A DNA stretch of 53,453 bases from CAZHZT01 sp964537285 (GCA_964537285.1 CAZHZT010000027.1:1-53453); one strand, 5' to 3'. Counted from the first letter of the stretch, positions 18,365 through 27,583 are shown. The notes: generated from the letters alone by a model not told the origin. Program-made: numbers and translations.

Positions 18365-18408
18365 TAATAGACTTTAGCACGGATTGTAAAATGTGCTAAA
18401 GTCTATTA
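18365..18408. terminator. Perfect hairpin between convergent genes
   Basis: 16-bp arms (taatagactttagcac and complement) around a 12-nt loop. The right arm contains the stop codon of the minus-strand ExbD-like gene. It probably terminates both convergent transcripts. Confidence 0.75.
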
Positions 18409-18942
18409 ATACTCTGTTGGTTCCGCTTCTGAAATGACCAGGGGAAAATCTTTTTTCACCCTTTTTTTATCTTCCAGTAACAGATCTTTAAAAGGCTTTT
18501 TAAAAAGTTTTTGAGCGTGTGCTTCCCACAACTCATTGTAAGCAGCCTTCAGCTCATTATACACTTGCAAGTAAGTGGCATAGGAAGTGCCCCTGTCATT
18601 TTGCAATGAGATAACAGCCTTTTGAGGCGATCGAGCCAGATCGACCCTTCCTTCCGGGTTAGAAATAAAGATCTTTGCCCGATCTTTAATGAGAGGCAAG
18701 GGAGTTTTTTGCCCCTCTACCAAAATAGCATTTCCTTTATTGATCTTGACACTAAGCACATTGCGATCGGGAATATTTAGATCGACGGTCTCATCAGTCC
18801 ATACAGGAAGGCGCACCAGAATTCCTTGATCCTCGGTAATTTGAGTAGCGACAAGGAAAAAAATAAGGAGGAGAAAAGCAATATCAGCCATACTTCCTGC
18901 ATTGATAGGCTCTAAATTTCTTTTTTCTTTTTTTCGTAGCAT
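18406..18942 (-). CDS. ExbD/TolR-type biopolymer transport protein
   Basis: 178 residues from the ATG at 18942; a TTG at 18972 would add ten residues. A basic start (MLRKKEKRNLEPINAGSMADIAFLLLIFFLVATQI) gives the single ExbD membrane helix with the essential Asp in SMADIAFLLLIFF. A periplasmic domain follows. ExbD works with ExbB to pass proton-motive energy to TonB-like proteins. No exbB or tonB lies in this window, so it is an orphan here. Confidence 0.87.
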   Translation of the reverse strand: MLRKKEKRNLEPINAGSMADIAFLLLIFFLVATQITEDQGILVRLPVWTDETVDLNIPDRNVLSVKINKGNAILVEGQKTPLPLIKDRAKIFISNPEGRVDLARSPQKAVISLQNDRGTSYATYLQVYNELKAAYNELWEAHAQKLFKKPFKDLLLEDKKRVKKDFPLVISEAEPTEY

Positions 18943-19003
18943 AGCATTTTCATTTTGTACCGGAGCGAACAAACCTGTGCTTTCCGGCAGTTTCTTACCT
19001 AAT

Positions 19004-19107
19004 CCAAGTTGTAGAAAAAGGGAAAACGGTTAACGGACAACGAGAAGTAATAGTGGAAGGCCTTTATCCCACATTGACCGTTCCCCGTTTAATCGCAACT
19101 TAAGTTA
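19004..19107. repeat. R5 repeat: AACGG-rich inverted repeat
   Basis: aaacggttaacggacaac on the left pairs with attgaccgttccccgttt on the right, and aagttg with cgcaactt further out. A related element lies at 46254-46437, and a partial one at about 6868-6897. It sits in the spacer between the divergent ExbD-like and ECF sigma genes, so it may overlap their promoters. Confidence 0.55.
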
Positions 19108-19177
19108 CCTAAAAGATGAAAGGAAATTGTATTTTGGTGTGTTGTTAAAACCATTCACATGAAAATGCTTCAAATGG

Positions 19178-19744
19178 ATGAAAAGACCATACGATAAGAA
19201 ATCAGATAAAGAACTAATTGAGCTTTATCAAGAAAATGATAACAAGGAAATACTAGGCGAACTCTATAAAAGATACCACCTAAAGGTGTTGAATTATTGC
19301 TCCGGTTTTATCAAGGAAAGGAACCAGGCTTCTGATATTGCGCAAGATGTTTTTGTTAAAGTTTCGGAGCAGATCAACAAGCTTCAAAAACCGGAACTTT
19401 TCCAAGCCTGGCTATTTCGAATTGCCCGTAATTTGTGCATCGACTACCTCAAGCTAAAAGGTAGGGAAGCCAAAATATTGACCGAGGAACAATACCAGCT
19501 TGCAGAAGACTATTTTGACGAAGAAGAGGCTATAAAAAAAGATAAGCTGATTGAAAAATTAATACTTCTAATTGATCAATCTCCTAATGAAGTCAAAAAC
19601 CTTTTGCTTGACCGGTATTTCCACAACAAATCGATTAAACAACTTCAAATTCAGTACGAGCGCTCCGAATCCGCTCTGAAGATGAGGTTGGCCAGAGCCC
19701 GAAAGCAATTGGCCGAACTTATTAAGGAAGATAAAAGAGGATAA
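19178..19744 (+). CDS. ECF-type RNA polymerase sigma factor
   Basis: 188 residues. Sigma-70 region 2 is clear: ELYKRYHLKVLNYCSGFIKERNQASDIAQDVFVKV followed by LFQAWLFRIARNLCIDYLK. Region 4 spans about 125-180 with a helix-turn-helix (SIKQLQIQYERSESALKMRLARARKQLAELI). It would direct RNA polymerase to a small set of promoters. No anti-sigma gene is adjacent. The start at 19178 is the first ATG giving the conserved core; a shorter overlapping option exists in other frames only. Confidence 0.93.
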   Translation: MKRPYDKKSDKELIELYQENDNKEILGELYKRYHLKVLNYCSGFIKERNQASDIAQDVFVKVSEQINKLQKPELFQAWLFRIARNLCIDYLKLKGREAKILTEEQYQLAEDYFDEEEAIKKDKLIEKLILLIDQSPNEVKNLLLDRYFHNKSIKQLQIQYERSESALKMRLARARKQLAELIKEDKRG

Positions 19745-19774
19745 AATCTCTATTTTTTAAATTTAATTCTAATA

Positions 19775-20425
19775 TTAAAAATTTTCGGTTTCTTTTAGCT
19801 CATCATTATCTAAATCGTCATCGGGTATAAATATTTCGTCATTTTCATCATATTTCCCTTTGAAGCCCCCTTTGGAATTGTATTCCTCTTTGACAAACTC
19901 ATCCATCCAGTCATCATCATCATCGCTTTTATGAGAAGCGTCATCACTGGCCGGGCCAATTTTTCGCCGGGCGGTAACCTTTGAGATGACTTTGGGTTCC
20001 GCTTTTTTCTTTGGTGTAGGTTTTTCCTCCTCCTCTTCCTCTTCATTTTCCACAGGCATAGGAGTAAGCGGTTTTATTTTAGCCATCAAGGACTTTGTAG
20101 TTGTAGGCACTGCAATTAACCTTCTTTTATCAATAAGCTCTCCGGTAACAGAGCAAATTCCATAGGTTTTATTGCGAATGCGCACAAGAGCGGCACTCAA
20201 TGATTCCACATATTTTTGTTGTCTGGAAGCAGCTTCTTGCAAGAAAGCCATACTGATCAAGTAATTGCTGTCGTCAATCATATCTGCCCGGGAGCTATCT
20301 TCGTATTCTTCACCGGCATCTTCAATCTGAGCAGCCAGCTTACCCAATTGTTGCTTGGCCTTTTCGAGTTTTGCTTCAATTAAAATTTTAAATTCCTGCA
20401 AATCAGCATCAGAATATTTTGCCAT
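19775..20425 (-). CDS. TraR/DksA family protein with acidic C-terminal tail
   Basis: 216 residues. The first 120 residues are DksA-like: a coiled-coil (residues 8-85), then TYGICSVTGELIDKRRLIAVPTTTKSL, which is the C4 zinc-finger site of DksA but with only Cys91 left; the partner cysteines are replaced (Thr94, and Val/Ala in the second pair). Residues 125-216 are acidic and Lys-rich low complexity, likely disordered. It may modulate RNA polymerase through its secondary channel. An R3 element begins 24 bp upstream of the start codon. Confidence 0.83.
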   Translation of the reverse strand: MAKYSDADLQEFKILIEAKLEKAKQQLGKLAAQIEDAGEEYEDSSRADMIDDSNYLISMAFLQEAASRQQKYVESLSAALVRIRNKTYGICSVTGELIDKRRLIAVPTTTKSLMAKIKPLTPMPVENEEEEEEEKPTPKKKAEPKVISKVTARRKIGPASDDASHKSDDDDDWMDEFVKEEYNSKGGFKGKYDENDEIFIPDDDLDNDELKETENF

Positions 20426-20919
20426 ATTGATTTTTTTTGATAACAGATTAAATACTCTTTAACCTAAGTTAATAAACATTTTGAAGAGTTCTTTTTTCCT
20501 TCAACTTCGTTAAAAAGCCTCGCCGTAACTATAGTTATGCCTACGTTTTTTGCCTTGTTGAAGAAAAAAATTCCTTCGTTCAAAACATTCATTAACTTAG
20601 GTTAAAGAGCATTAAAGACTGTAATCCTAAAATTCGTCACTCATTTTTTTGATTTTTTTTTGTCACTTTTTTAGGCATGACCATTATTCAATTAAAAGCA
20701 GGTCAATGCCGAATCAACAATTCCTAAGCACTAGTTGCGATCAATGAAAATGAATTTGTGAAAAACGGAGCCGGCAGGCGGCGTTTTGAAATAAATTACC
20801 GCCGATTTGGCCTTATTTTAATGAATCGCCACCTGCATTATTTAAAATATATAACTAGCTCAACACGTTTACCTTGGAAACTTGCAATCATTCTTAAAAC
20901 TCTATAAACCTATTTTCGT
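20426..20919. other. Non-coding spacer with R3 repeat
   Basis: About 490 bp between the divergent DksA-like and OmpA-domain genes. The proximal part is the R3 repeat (20449-20615). The remainder (20616-20919) is AT-rich and shows no gene; it contains no clear tRNA, riboswitch or terminator. Promoters of both genes are expected here, but I could not assign them. Confidence 0.6.
20449..20615 (-). repeat. R3 repeat copy 1: long inverted-repeat leader element
   Basis: Outer arms of about 55 bp (actctttaacctaagttaat, acattttgaag, ..., and complement with a few differences) enclose an inner stem around ataactatagttat. The element begins 24 bp upstream of the DksA-like start codon. The second copy at 37922-38220 stands in the same relation to another gene's start codon, which suggests a leader or mobile-element role. 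Confidence 0.75.
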
Positions 20920-22692
20920 ATGAAAAACCTCCTGTTTGCAGCAGCTTTTATCTTTCTAGCTGTTCTTCTTCGGGGACAGACACCAAGTACCACTTCTATT
21001 TATTTTGAAACCAATAGCGCCGAACTCAGTGCGTCAGCTCAGGTTACATTGGAATCTATTTGCGAGAATATTAACCTGTGGCCGGATTACAAGCTTGAAA
21101 TCCATGCCCATACCGATGATGAAGGAAAATCGGATTTCAATGACAGACTAGCTCAAAGGAGAGCTAAAGCTGTAGAAAGCTTCCTGACCAACAAAGGAAT
21201 TCGCTCAACCAAACTTGATCTTAATAGCTATGGGGAAAGCCAACCAGCCTTTTCCAATCAAACTCCCAAAGGACGCCTGCAAAACCGGCGTGTGGACATC
21301 GTCCTGGAGATGGATATTCCTGAAAACATCCATGAACTTTGGGGAATGCTTTCAGATCAGGGAGATATGCAGCGCTTTGTTATTAACGCAGAGGACAATA
21401 TGCGCCTTGTAGGCAATGAGGGAACTTCCATCTGGATAGATGCGCACTCTTTTGAATTCGAGGATGGTACTCCGGTAGAGGGACCTATTGAAATTAGCCT
21501 GAAAGAGTGTTACCAAACTAAAGATATGCTTTTTGCTGACCTTCATACCAGGTCCGGTAAAAATATGCTCATTACCGGCGGTATGATAAAACTAGAAGCT
21601 TCCGTAAATGGCACTCCGTTAAAAGTTAAGGAAGGTAAAGACCTAATGATAGGTATGCCTGTAGAAAGCCCCGAAGAGGGCATGGAACTTTTTAACGGAG
21701 CCGTAGGCGCACAAGGTCAAGTAGTGGATTGGATCCCTGCTGGTCAACCTGCTCAAACAGATGTTCTATTCAATGTCGATTTACCTGAAAGGCCCAGTCA
21801 TCCTATCATCCTTGCTTTTCACCCGCCAGAAATGGTAATCGACAGCACAGATAAACCCACCATGTACAACCGTCCCCGTAAACCTTATGTTCCTCGCGAA
21901 CCCAAACGCGAAAATGTGAAATACAGACCAGGCTTTTTCAAACGGTTGCAATTGGGTAAAGCAGGGATAGAAAAAGTTGAAAATGAGCGCTTCGAAGCCT
22001 TAAAAGAGCAATATGGAAAGGATACGATCCGGTATAACACAAACTTTGCTCGCTACCAGGAAGCTTTAAAAAAATATGAGCTGGATCGAACCCAATACGA
22101 ACTTGATCTTCATGAATGGCAAGCAAATACAGACCTGCAAATTGAAGAATTTGTTAGCGGCGAAGTTTATCAAAAAACATTGAATGCATATAAAGCCAGA
22201 AATAAAAAAATCATGGAGAAATACCACGAAAAAACTGCTGAATGGCGAGCAATAAGAAAGAAAGCATTTGAAGAGTGGGAAAAAAAATACCAAACGGAGG
22301 GACGGATTAATCAAGCCACTCTGAACAGTTACTTTTATACCATTAACGAATTAGGCTGGATCAATTGCGATCGCTTCTATCAGGTCCCTAAGGAAGAAAA
22401 AATGGTATTAGCAATCCAGGATAATGATGCCGCCGGTGAAAAACTATTTCTGGTATTTGAAAGCATCAACAGTTTACTTCCCATGTACAAATCAAAAGGT
22501 AGCAATCAATACCAATCTCAGTTAATTCCCAAAGGAGAAAAAGTAAAAATTGTAGCGGTCAAACTTGCCGAAGGCCGTCCTTATCTTTCTGTAAAAGAGG
22601 TTATCACTGGTGAACAGGAAATCCCCTACACTCTTGATTATAAGCTGGCAAGTCTGGGCGAATTAAGAGAAACTCTAACCCGTATTAATTAA
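20920..22692 (+). CDS. OmpA-like domain protein with uncharacterised C-terminal region
   Basis: 590 residues. Signal peptide MKNLLFAAAFIFLAVLLRGQ, then an OmpA-like peptidoglycan-binding domain at about residues 25-132 with HAHTDDEG (Asp66) and the loop QNRRVDIVLEM (Arg123/124). This domain normally sits at the C-terminus, so its N-terminal place is unusual. Residues 140-290 show beta-rich repeats, and 310-440 are charged coiled-coil (KRENVKYRPGFFKR ... YHEKTAEWRAIRKKAFEEWEKKYQ). The rest is unrecognised. It probably bridges envelope layers. Confidence 0.75.
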   Translation: MKNLLFAAAFIFLAVLLRGQTPSTTSIYFETNSAELSASAQVTLESICENINLWPDYKLEIHAHTDDEGKSDFNDRLAQRRAKAVESFLTNKGIRSTKLDLNSYGESQPAFSNQTPKGRLQNRRVDIVLEMDIPENIHELWGMLSDQGDMQRFVINAEDNMRLVGNEGTSIWIDAHSFEFEDGTPVEGPIEISLKECYQTKDMLFADLHTRSGKNMLITGGMIKLEASVNGTPLKVKEGKDLMIGMPVESPEEGMELFNGAVGAQGQVVDWIPAGQPAQTDVLFNVDLPERPSHPIILAFHPPEMVIDSTDKPTMYNRPRKPYVPREPKRENVKYRPGFFKRLQLGKAGIEKVENERFEALKEQYGKDTIRYNTNFARYQEALKKYELDRTQYELDLHEWQANTDLQIEEFVSGEVYQKTLNAYKARNKKIMEKYHEKTAEWRAIRKKAFEEWEKKYQTEGRINQATLNSYFYTINELGWINCDRFYQVPKEEKMVLAIQDNDAAGEKLFLVFESINSLLPMYKSKGSNQYQSQLIPKGEKVKIVAVKLAEGRPYLSVKEVITGEQEIPYTLDYKLASLGELRETLTRIN

Positions 22693-22707
22693 ATCAGTTT
22701 GTGATTC

Positions 22708-22782
22708 ATTAAAAGATAGCAATGCTAAAAAAAAAGAGCCGGCTTTCGCCGGCTCTTTTTTTTAGCATTGCTATCTTTTAAT
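22708..22782. terminator. 75-bp palindrome, bidirectional terminator
   Basis: Nearly perfect inverted repeat (one bulged A) with inner hairpin gagccggc, loop tttc, and A/T tracts of nine and eight. The right arm contains the last codons and stop of the minus-strand DUF1501 gene (ATGATTAAAAGATAG reversed), so the left arm copies them. It serves the convergent OmpA-domain and DUF1501 genes. Confidence 0.9.
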
Positions 22783-24339
22783 CATCCCTTTCACCTTTTG
22801 CCGTCCCTCCATTTGAATTCTTAAGAAATAATTCCCGGCAGGTAAGTTATGGCTTTCAAAAGTCAAATTATGTTGCCCCGCAGAAAGATATTGATTTGTC
22901 AGCACCTTGATTTCATGCCCCAGTGAATCAAACACACTTACCTTTACATGCTCAGAACGAGAGGCAAAGGTAATATGCGCGACATTTACAAAAGGATTAG
23001 GAAACACATTACACTCAATATCTTCTGTATAAAAATCAAGATTCTTCTGTGTATTCGTCAAACTACAAGGCTGTAGAACGGGGATGTACTGGAAATCGTC
23101 AAAAAGGATATTTTTAACCTGCGTTTCATCCACTTCAAACCAATCCATCAAAATAGATCCGTACACTGAACGGAAATCAAACTGCATGGGAACTCCATCC
23201 TGAACATCGGGCTGTTCTGGAATTTCAGGATTATCCCCTAAAACTCCCGGATTGACGCAGGGGCCAAAAACCATGAGTGGTGCAGCTGTTCCATGATCCG
23301 TGCCAAAACTATCGTTAGATTTGATCCGGCGGCCAAACTCAGAGAACGTCATCCCGACTACCCTTTCCTCTAATCCAAGGAGTTTCAAATCATCTTGAAA
23401 AGCATACATAGCACTCGACAAAGTTTGTAAAAGTTCAGCATGATCTCCATTTGCAGGTTCTCCATCTACTACTTGATTGGCATGAGTGTCAAAACCACCA
23501 AGGGTTACGACATATACTTTCGTGTTGAGTCCCCCGGCGATTAGCAGCGCTACTGTTTTCAAAGCTTGAGCCAGCGCATTATCCTCGGGATATTGAGTAC
23601 TCAAATTACCGCCGCTATTGGCCGCATCTACAATGATATCGGTATATGCATTGGTTTGAACGATGGCCTGACGCAAGAAAGTCAGTTCTTCCCCATAATG
23701 TGTATTAGGAACATCCCCCGGCTCTCCTTCCGCAATTTGTTCTAATGAAAAAGGGTCTGTCAAGGCCATGCTAAAATTGGCAGCATCTCCCTGACAAGTT
23801 TCTGAAACCAAGGAACCGATGGTAATAGCAATTGGGTCCGGATAGTCATTATTCGGATAGCTTTCAGGGTAATCAGAGTGAATCGAATCGAAATAACGCC
23901 CCAGCCATCCTGTTCGCAGGTATTCTCCCGCGCTGGAACCGGTAGTCCAAATATCCGTTGAGCGGAAGTGAGAACGATTCTGATTGGGATAGCCCACACT
24001 TTGAATGATATTGAGACGGGCATCTTCATAAAGGGATTTCATCCCCGATAAATTCGGATGCAAACCAATTTCATCTGTTAAAGACAAAAGCTCGTTTTCA
24101 GGTACAATAATATTCCCTCTTGCATTGGCTAGCTTATCGTATTGATCCAGAGGGATAAAAGTATTTAACCCGTCATTTCCACCATTTAATTGAATAAGGA
24201 CTAGTACTTTATCGTTTTCTATATTAAGCATGCGGCTAAGGCGGGAGGAGCTTAGAGCGGAAACATTCAACCCATTGAGCATTAAAGGAACACTCATAGC
24301 AGTAGCCGAGGTAGCTTTAAGGAATTTTCTCCTTTTCAT
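22771..24339 (-). CDS. DUF1501 protein with type IX secretion sorting domain
   Basis: 522 residues. The N-terminus (MKRRKFLKATSATAMS) carries a twin-arginine-like motif and hydrophobic segment. The body is DUF1501 (LVLIQLNGGNDGLNTFIPLDQYDKLANARG at residues 46-75, GHASDHGTAAPLMVFGP-like motif as DHGTAAPLMVFGP). Residues about 445-522 are a type IX sorting domain with VFPNPF near the start and GNYFLRIQMEGRQKVKGMIKR at the end. It is exported and anchored or released at the surface. The DUF1800 gene sits 78 bp upstream on the same strand. Confidence 0.9.
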   Translation of the reverse strand: MKRRKFLKATSATAMSVPLMLNGLNVSALSSSRLSRMLNIENDKVLVLIQLNGGNDGLNTFIPLDQYDKLANARGNIIVPENELLSLTDEIGLHPNLSGMKSLYEDARLNIIQSVGYPNQNRSHFRSTDIWTTGSSAGEYLRTGWLGRYFDSIHSDYPESYPNNDYPDPIAITIGSLVSETCQGDAANFSMALTDPFSLEQIAEGEPGDVPNTHYGEELTFLRQAIVQTNAYTDIIVDAANSGGNLSTQYPEDNALAQALKTVALLIAGGLNTKVYVVTLGGFDTHANQVVDGEPANGDHAELLQTLSSAMYAFQDDLKLLGLEERVVGMTFSEFGRRIKSNDSFGTDHGTAAPLMVFGPCVNPGVLGDNPEIPEQPDVQDGVPMQFDFRSVYGSILMDWFEVDETQVKNILFDDFQYIPVLQPCSLTNTQKNLDFYTEDIECNVFPNPFVNVAHITFASRSEHVKVSVFDSLGHEIKVLTNQYLSAGQHNLTFESHNLPAGNYFLRIQMEGRQKVKGMIKR

Positions 24340-24355
24340 TTCAAATTATATTTAG

Positions 24356-24380
24356 TTCTTTGAAAGAAATTGTCAAAGAA
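24356..24380. repeat. R1-like short hairpin
   Basis: ttctttga and tcaaagaa, with a 9-nt loop, between the DUF1800 stop and DUF1501 start. It is a truncated version of the R1 arms. Confidence 0.45.
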
Positions 24381-24417
24381 AGTTATATTTTTAAAAGTTA
24401 TTTCAGTCTAAAGTCTA

Positions 24418-26085
24418 TTAACCCAAATAGAACTCTGGCATAGAAAGCATTGTCCGGATCAGGGTACGCAATTTATTCTCCACTGATTCTGCAAGATCTG
24501 AATTAGACGGGTCGGCCAGGTATTCGCTGTATTCCACTGTCCATTCAAAATCGGGTAAGCCCGGAATAAGAACTTCTTTCAAATAATCCTTCTGATCCTG
24601 AGTAATCGGTTGAGGGAATAGGATAGCAGTAAATTCATCGATCACAGCATTTGGATCCAGGGGATTATCGATGGTTTGGATAAAACTCAGTACATCAACC
24701 TTTAAGCGATCCACTCCGAGTGCTACAAACAAGCCGTTGGTGGACAATGTATCTGTGTATTTCATCCTTTCGGGCAATGTCACGGAGTTGATCCAACTTC
24801 TGTAGAAAAGCGGCTCTTGATAGTAGGCTTTCCATCCCGCAACGCTTGGCGGCAGATAATACTGCATTTGCATCAGAGCGCTTTGATTATACAACTGGAA
24901 TAAGGCTGCATATCTTGGAGAAAGTTCAGAGGGAACAGGCGCTTCCAGTTGATTCACTACATTCATTACAAAGTAGATCGGGTTCTTGATAACACAACCC
25001 AATGATTGGATATCATAGAAATGCTGGCTTTTAAATAAAACCTCAAGAAGTGGTTTCACTTCAAAATCATTATCCATTAAAACCTGCGCCATTGGCTCAA
25101 TGACATTTTGCTCGATAATATCGTCAATTTCATAGTAAACAAACCAGCGATACAGTTTTCTGGAAATAAATCGCGCTACTTCGCTTTTCTGAAAAATGAT
25201 ATCAATCAATTGAGCATATTCATTTTCACCTGCGTTGGTGATCACTAAATCATCAAACCGATGAGATAATTGTTTGTCGCCTTCATCATGAAAAAATGAA
25301 ATGAATTGAGCACCAACAGGATTACCCTGAAGGTCATTAAAACCCGTATCCCTCCAACCAGTAAGGATGCGGGCGATTTCAACTACGTCATCTTCAGTAT
25401 AATTCGTATAATCACCAGGACCAGCGACAGGGCCTTTTCCAATAGTAAATAATTCCAATAGCTCCCGGGCATAATTTTCATTCGGCGCCAACTTCGTGTT
25501 CTGGTTCCCATTCAAATACCGCAACATGGCTGGATCGATGGTAATATCTTTTGTCAATTGACGAAAATTCCCAAGGGCCTGTTCCCGAATAGTAATTATA
25601 TACCGATAAACAAACTTTGGATCATTGACATCCGAAATCACAAAATGGTTATGCCAGAACAACACCATTTGCTCTGTAATGGATACCCCTTTATTGAGGA
25701 GCTGCTCCATTGTCCATCCTGCCAGAGAACGCGTTCTATATTGTTTCAATTGAACAGTCAAGGAGTAAGGCGCATCAATCCAGGTTTCCCCTACCGGAAC
25801 ATTAGGATCATTCTGAAAATAATAATTCAATGGAGGGCCGGGCATTGGTTGATCTTCCAAAAGCATTGTTACAATGCTGTTCAGGCCTGCATTTACAGCA
25901 TCTTTTACTTGCGCATAAGTAGCCCCAAAGGTAGTACGCCGAAGGAGGTGGGCTGCTTGTTCAAAATTCCAGGAACCACTATAAGGCTCAAGCCCTGAGA
26001 GCACCCGGGATGCAGTAGTATTCCGTTTCGCGGCATGCTCCTTTTTTTGGCCGATTAAGGTGGCAAGAGTAGCTCTTCTATTCAT
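24418..26085 (-). CDS. DUF1800 family protein
   Basis: 555 residues. It starts MNRRATLATLIGQ and then carries the DUF1800 core: WNFEQAAHLLRRTTFGAT, LFWHNHFV, NENYARELLELFTIGKG and LPPSVAGWKAYYQEP. DUF1800 and DUF1501 genes are usually paired in Bacteroidota and Planctomycetota, where they are secreted proteins of unknown function. The absence of a T9SS sorting domain here suggests it may act with the DUF1501 protein. Operon arrangement with the DUF1501 gene is likely. Confidence 0.88.
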   Translation of the reverse strand: MNRRATLATLIGQKKEHAAKRNTTASRVLSGLEPYSGSWNFEQAAHLLRRTTFGATYAQVKDAVNAGLNSIVTMLLEDQPMPGPPLNYYFQNDPNVPVGETWIDAPYSLTVQLKQYRTRSLAGWTMEQLLNKGVSITEQMVLFWHNHFVISDVNDPKFVYRYIITIREQALGNFRQLTKDITIDPAMLRYLNGNQNTKLAPNENYARELLELFTIGKGPVAGPGDYTNYTEDDVVEIARILTGWRDTGFNDLQGNPVGAQFISFFHDEGDKQLSHRFDDLVITNAGENEYAQLIDIIFQKSEVARFISRKLYRWFVYYEIDDIIEQNVIEPMAQVLMDNDFEVKPLLEVLFKSQHFYDIQSLGCVIKNPIYFVMNVVNQLEAPVPSELSPRYAALFQLYNQSALMQMQYYLPPSVAGWKAYYQEPLFYRSWINSVTLPERMKYTDTLSTNGLFVALGVDRLKVDVLSFIQTIDNPLDPNAVIDEFTAILFPQPITQDQKDYLKEVLIPGLPDFEWTVEYSEYLADPSNSDLAESVENKLRTLIRTMLSMPEFYLG

Positions 26086-26238
26086 ATTTATAGGATTTTT
26101 TTGCTTATTAGACTAGGTACAAAGAGGAAGGTTTAATGACATCAGCCATTCTAAGATGATAAATTTCTGCTCAATTATGTGATATTCTAAAAGAGCTGAC
26201 TATTTTTGCATTCAATTGCAACTTCGGTTAATTATTTT

Positions 26239-26311
26239 GCAAATGATAAGCTGTTCGAAGGTTGATCGTTGGCATTGCCAACGATCAACCTTCGAACAGC
26301 TTATCATTTGC
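26239..26311. repeat. 73-bp palindrome in the lgt-DUF1800 divergent spacer
   Basis: Arms of 36 bp pair exactly around one unpaired base (gcaaatgataagctgttcga ... complement). The genes on both sides are divergent (DUF1800 to the left, lgt to the right), so no gene end needs a terminator here. It lies 34 bp upstream of the lgt start and may be a promoter-region or attenuation element. Confidence 0.85.
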
Positions 26312-26344
26312 TTTGAAAAAAATTCCTTTACCAATCTCTAATAC

Positions 26345-27583
26345 ATGTTTCCTGATTTATCTTATATACTGAATTACTGGATCGGCACAGAAGTGGATAA
26401 CATTTTTTCCATTGTCAAAACATTTGGGCTTTTATTAGCTATTTCCATTTTGGTGAGTGCTTTTTTCCTCAACCTCGAGTTAAAACGAAAAGCCAAGGAA
26501 GGTTTATTCAAACCCGTTAAGGAAAAGATCACCATTGGCCAACCAGCCAGCCCCTACGAACTCATTACTAATGCCTTAATTGGTTTCGTACTGGGATTTA
26601 AAATTTTATATATTTTATTCAATTTAAGTGAGTTTAAGTTAGATGCTGCGGGGGTTCTTCTTTCAGGCAAAGGTTCTTTTTTAGGTGGAATTCTGGGGGC
26701 AGCCCTTTTAGCAGGCTTGAAATACTGGGAAAAGAAACGCCAGGAACTTCCCAAGCCTAAAGTGAAAGAAGTAAAAGTCTACCCTCATGACCGGATAGGA
26801 GACCTTACGATAATAGCCGCCATCTCGGGAGTAGTCGGCGCAAAACTCTTTGCCGTCATAGAAGACTTGCCTACGTTTTTCAGGGATCCGCTCGGCACTT
26901 TGTTCTCCGGCAGCGGGATGGCCATTTATGGTGGGCTCATTTTAGCATTTGTTGTTTGTTATTACTACCTAAAATCCAAAAAGATCCCTCCTATTCACGT
27001 AATGGATGCTGTAGCACCAGCTTTGATTATCGGTTACGGTGTAGGCCGCCTGGGTTGTCACTTCTCTGGTGATGGCGATTGGGGGATTGCCAATACTTTA
27101 GCCATGCCCTCCTGGTGGTTTTTACCCGAATGGTTATGGGCTTATGATTATCCGCGGAATGTATTGAATGAGGGGGTTCTCATAGAATCCTGCGATCCGG
27201 AAAAATGGGAAGCCGTTAAAAACACAGTAGGAATGACCCTAGAGGAAAAGTGCAAAGAAGCTTGTGGTATTCGTTACTGTCATCAGCTTTCGCCAAAAGT
27301 GTATCCAACATCACCCTATGAAACCATTGCATCTTTTGCAATCGGGGGTATTCTTTGGGCGCTGCGCAAACGCTTAGTCATACCAGGCATGCTCTTTTTC
27401 GTATATGTAATTTTTAATGGCGTAGAACGAATGCTCATTGAACAGATCCGGGTGAACGAACGCTACGATTTCTTGTTTGGATTAAAACCGACCCAAGCTC
27501 AATTTATTGCAGCAGGCCTCATTATAGCAGGTATTGCGGGTTGTGTTATTTTATGGAGCAGAAGCAAAAAATCAAGCGGATAA
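26345..27583 (+). CDS. lgt: Prolipoprotein diacylglyceryl transferase
   Basis: 412 residues, inner-membrane enzyme with about seven hydrophobic segments. The Lgt signature is present as GYGVGRLGCHFSGDGDWG, and YETIASFAIGGILWALRKRL near the end. It transfers diacylglycerol from phosphatidylglycerol to the lipobox Cys of lipoproteins. It is longer than enteric Lgt, with an extra loop at about 260-310 (CDPEKWEA ... CKEACGIRYCHQL) containing four Cys. Two lipoprotein genes follow close by, a fitting context. Confidence 0.9.
   Translation: MFPDLSYILNYWIGTEVDNIFSIVKTFGLLLAISILVSAFFLNLELKRKAKEGLFKPVKEKITIGQPASPYELITNALIGFVLGFKILYILFNLSEFKLDAAGVLLSGKGSFLGGILGAALLAGLKYWEKKRQELPKPKVKEVKVYPHDRIGDLTIIAAISGVVGAKLFAVIEDLPTFFRDPLGTLFSGSGMAIYGGLILAFVVCYYYLKSKKIPPIHVMDAVAPALIIGYGVGRLGCHFSGDGDWGIANTLAMPSWWFLPEWLWAYDYPRNVLNEGVLIESCDPEKWEAVKNTVGMTLEEKCKEACGIRYCHQLSPKVYPTSPYETIASFAIGGILWALRKRLVIPGMLFFVYVIFNGVERMLIEQIRVNERYDFLFGLKPTQAQFIAAGLIIAGIAGCVILWSRSKKSSG

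Noticed and set aside
15102..18942. A Pycsar-type or other defence island around the PycTM-like protein
   Set aside because: Neighbours (LysM glucosaminidase, DUF937, LpxR-like, ExbD) are ordinary envelope genes, and no cyclase or nuclease is present.
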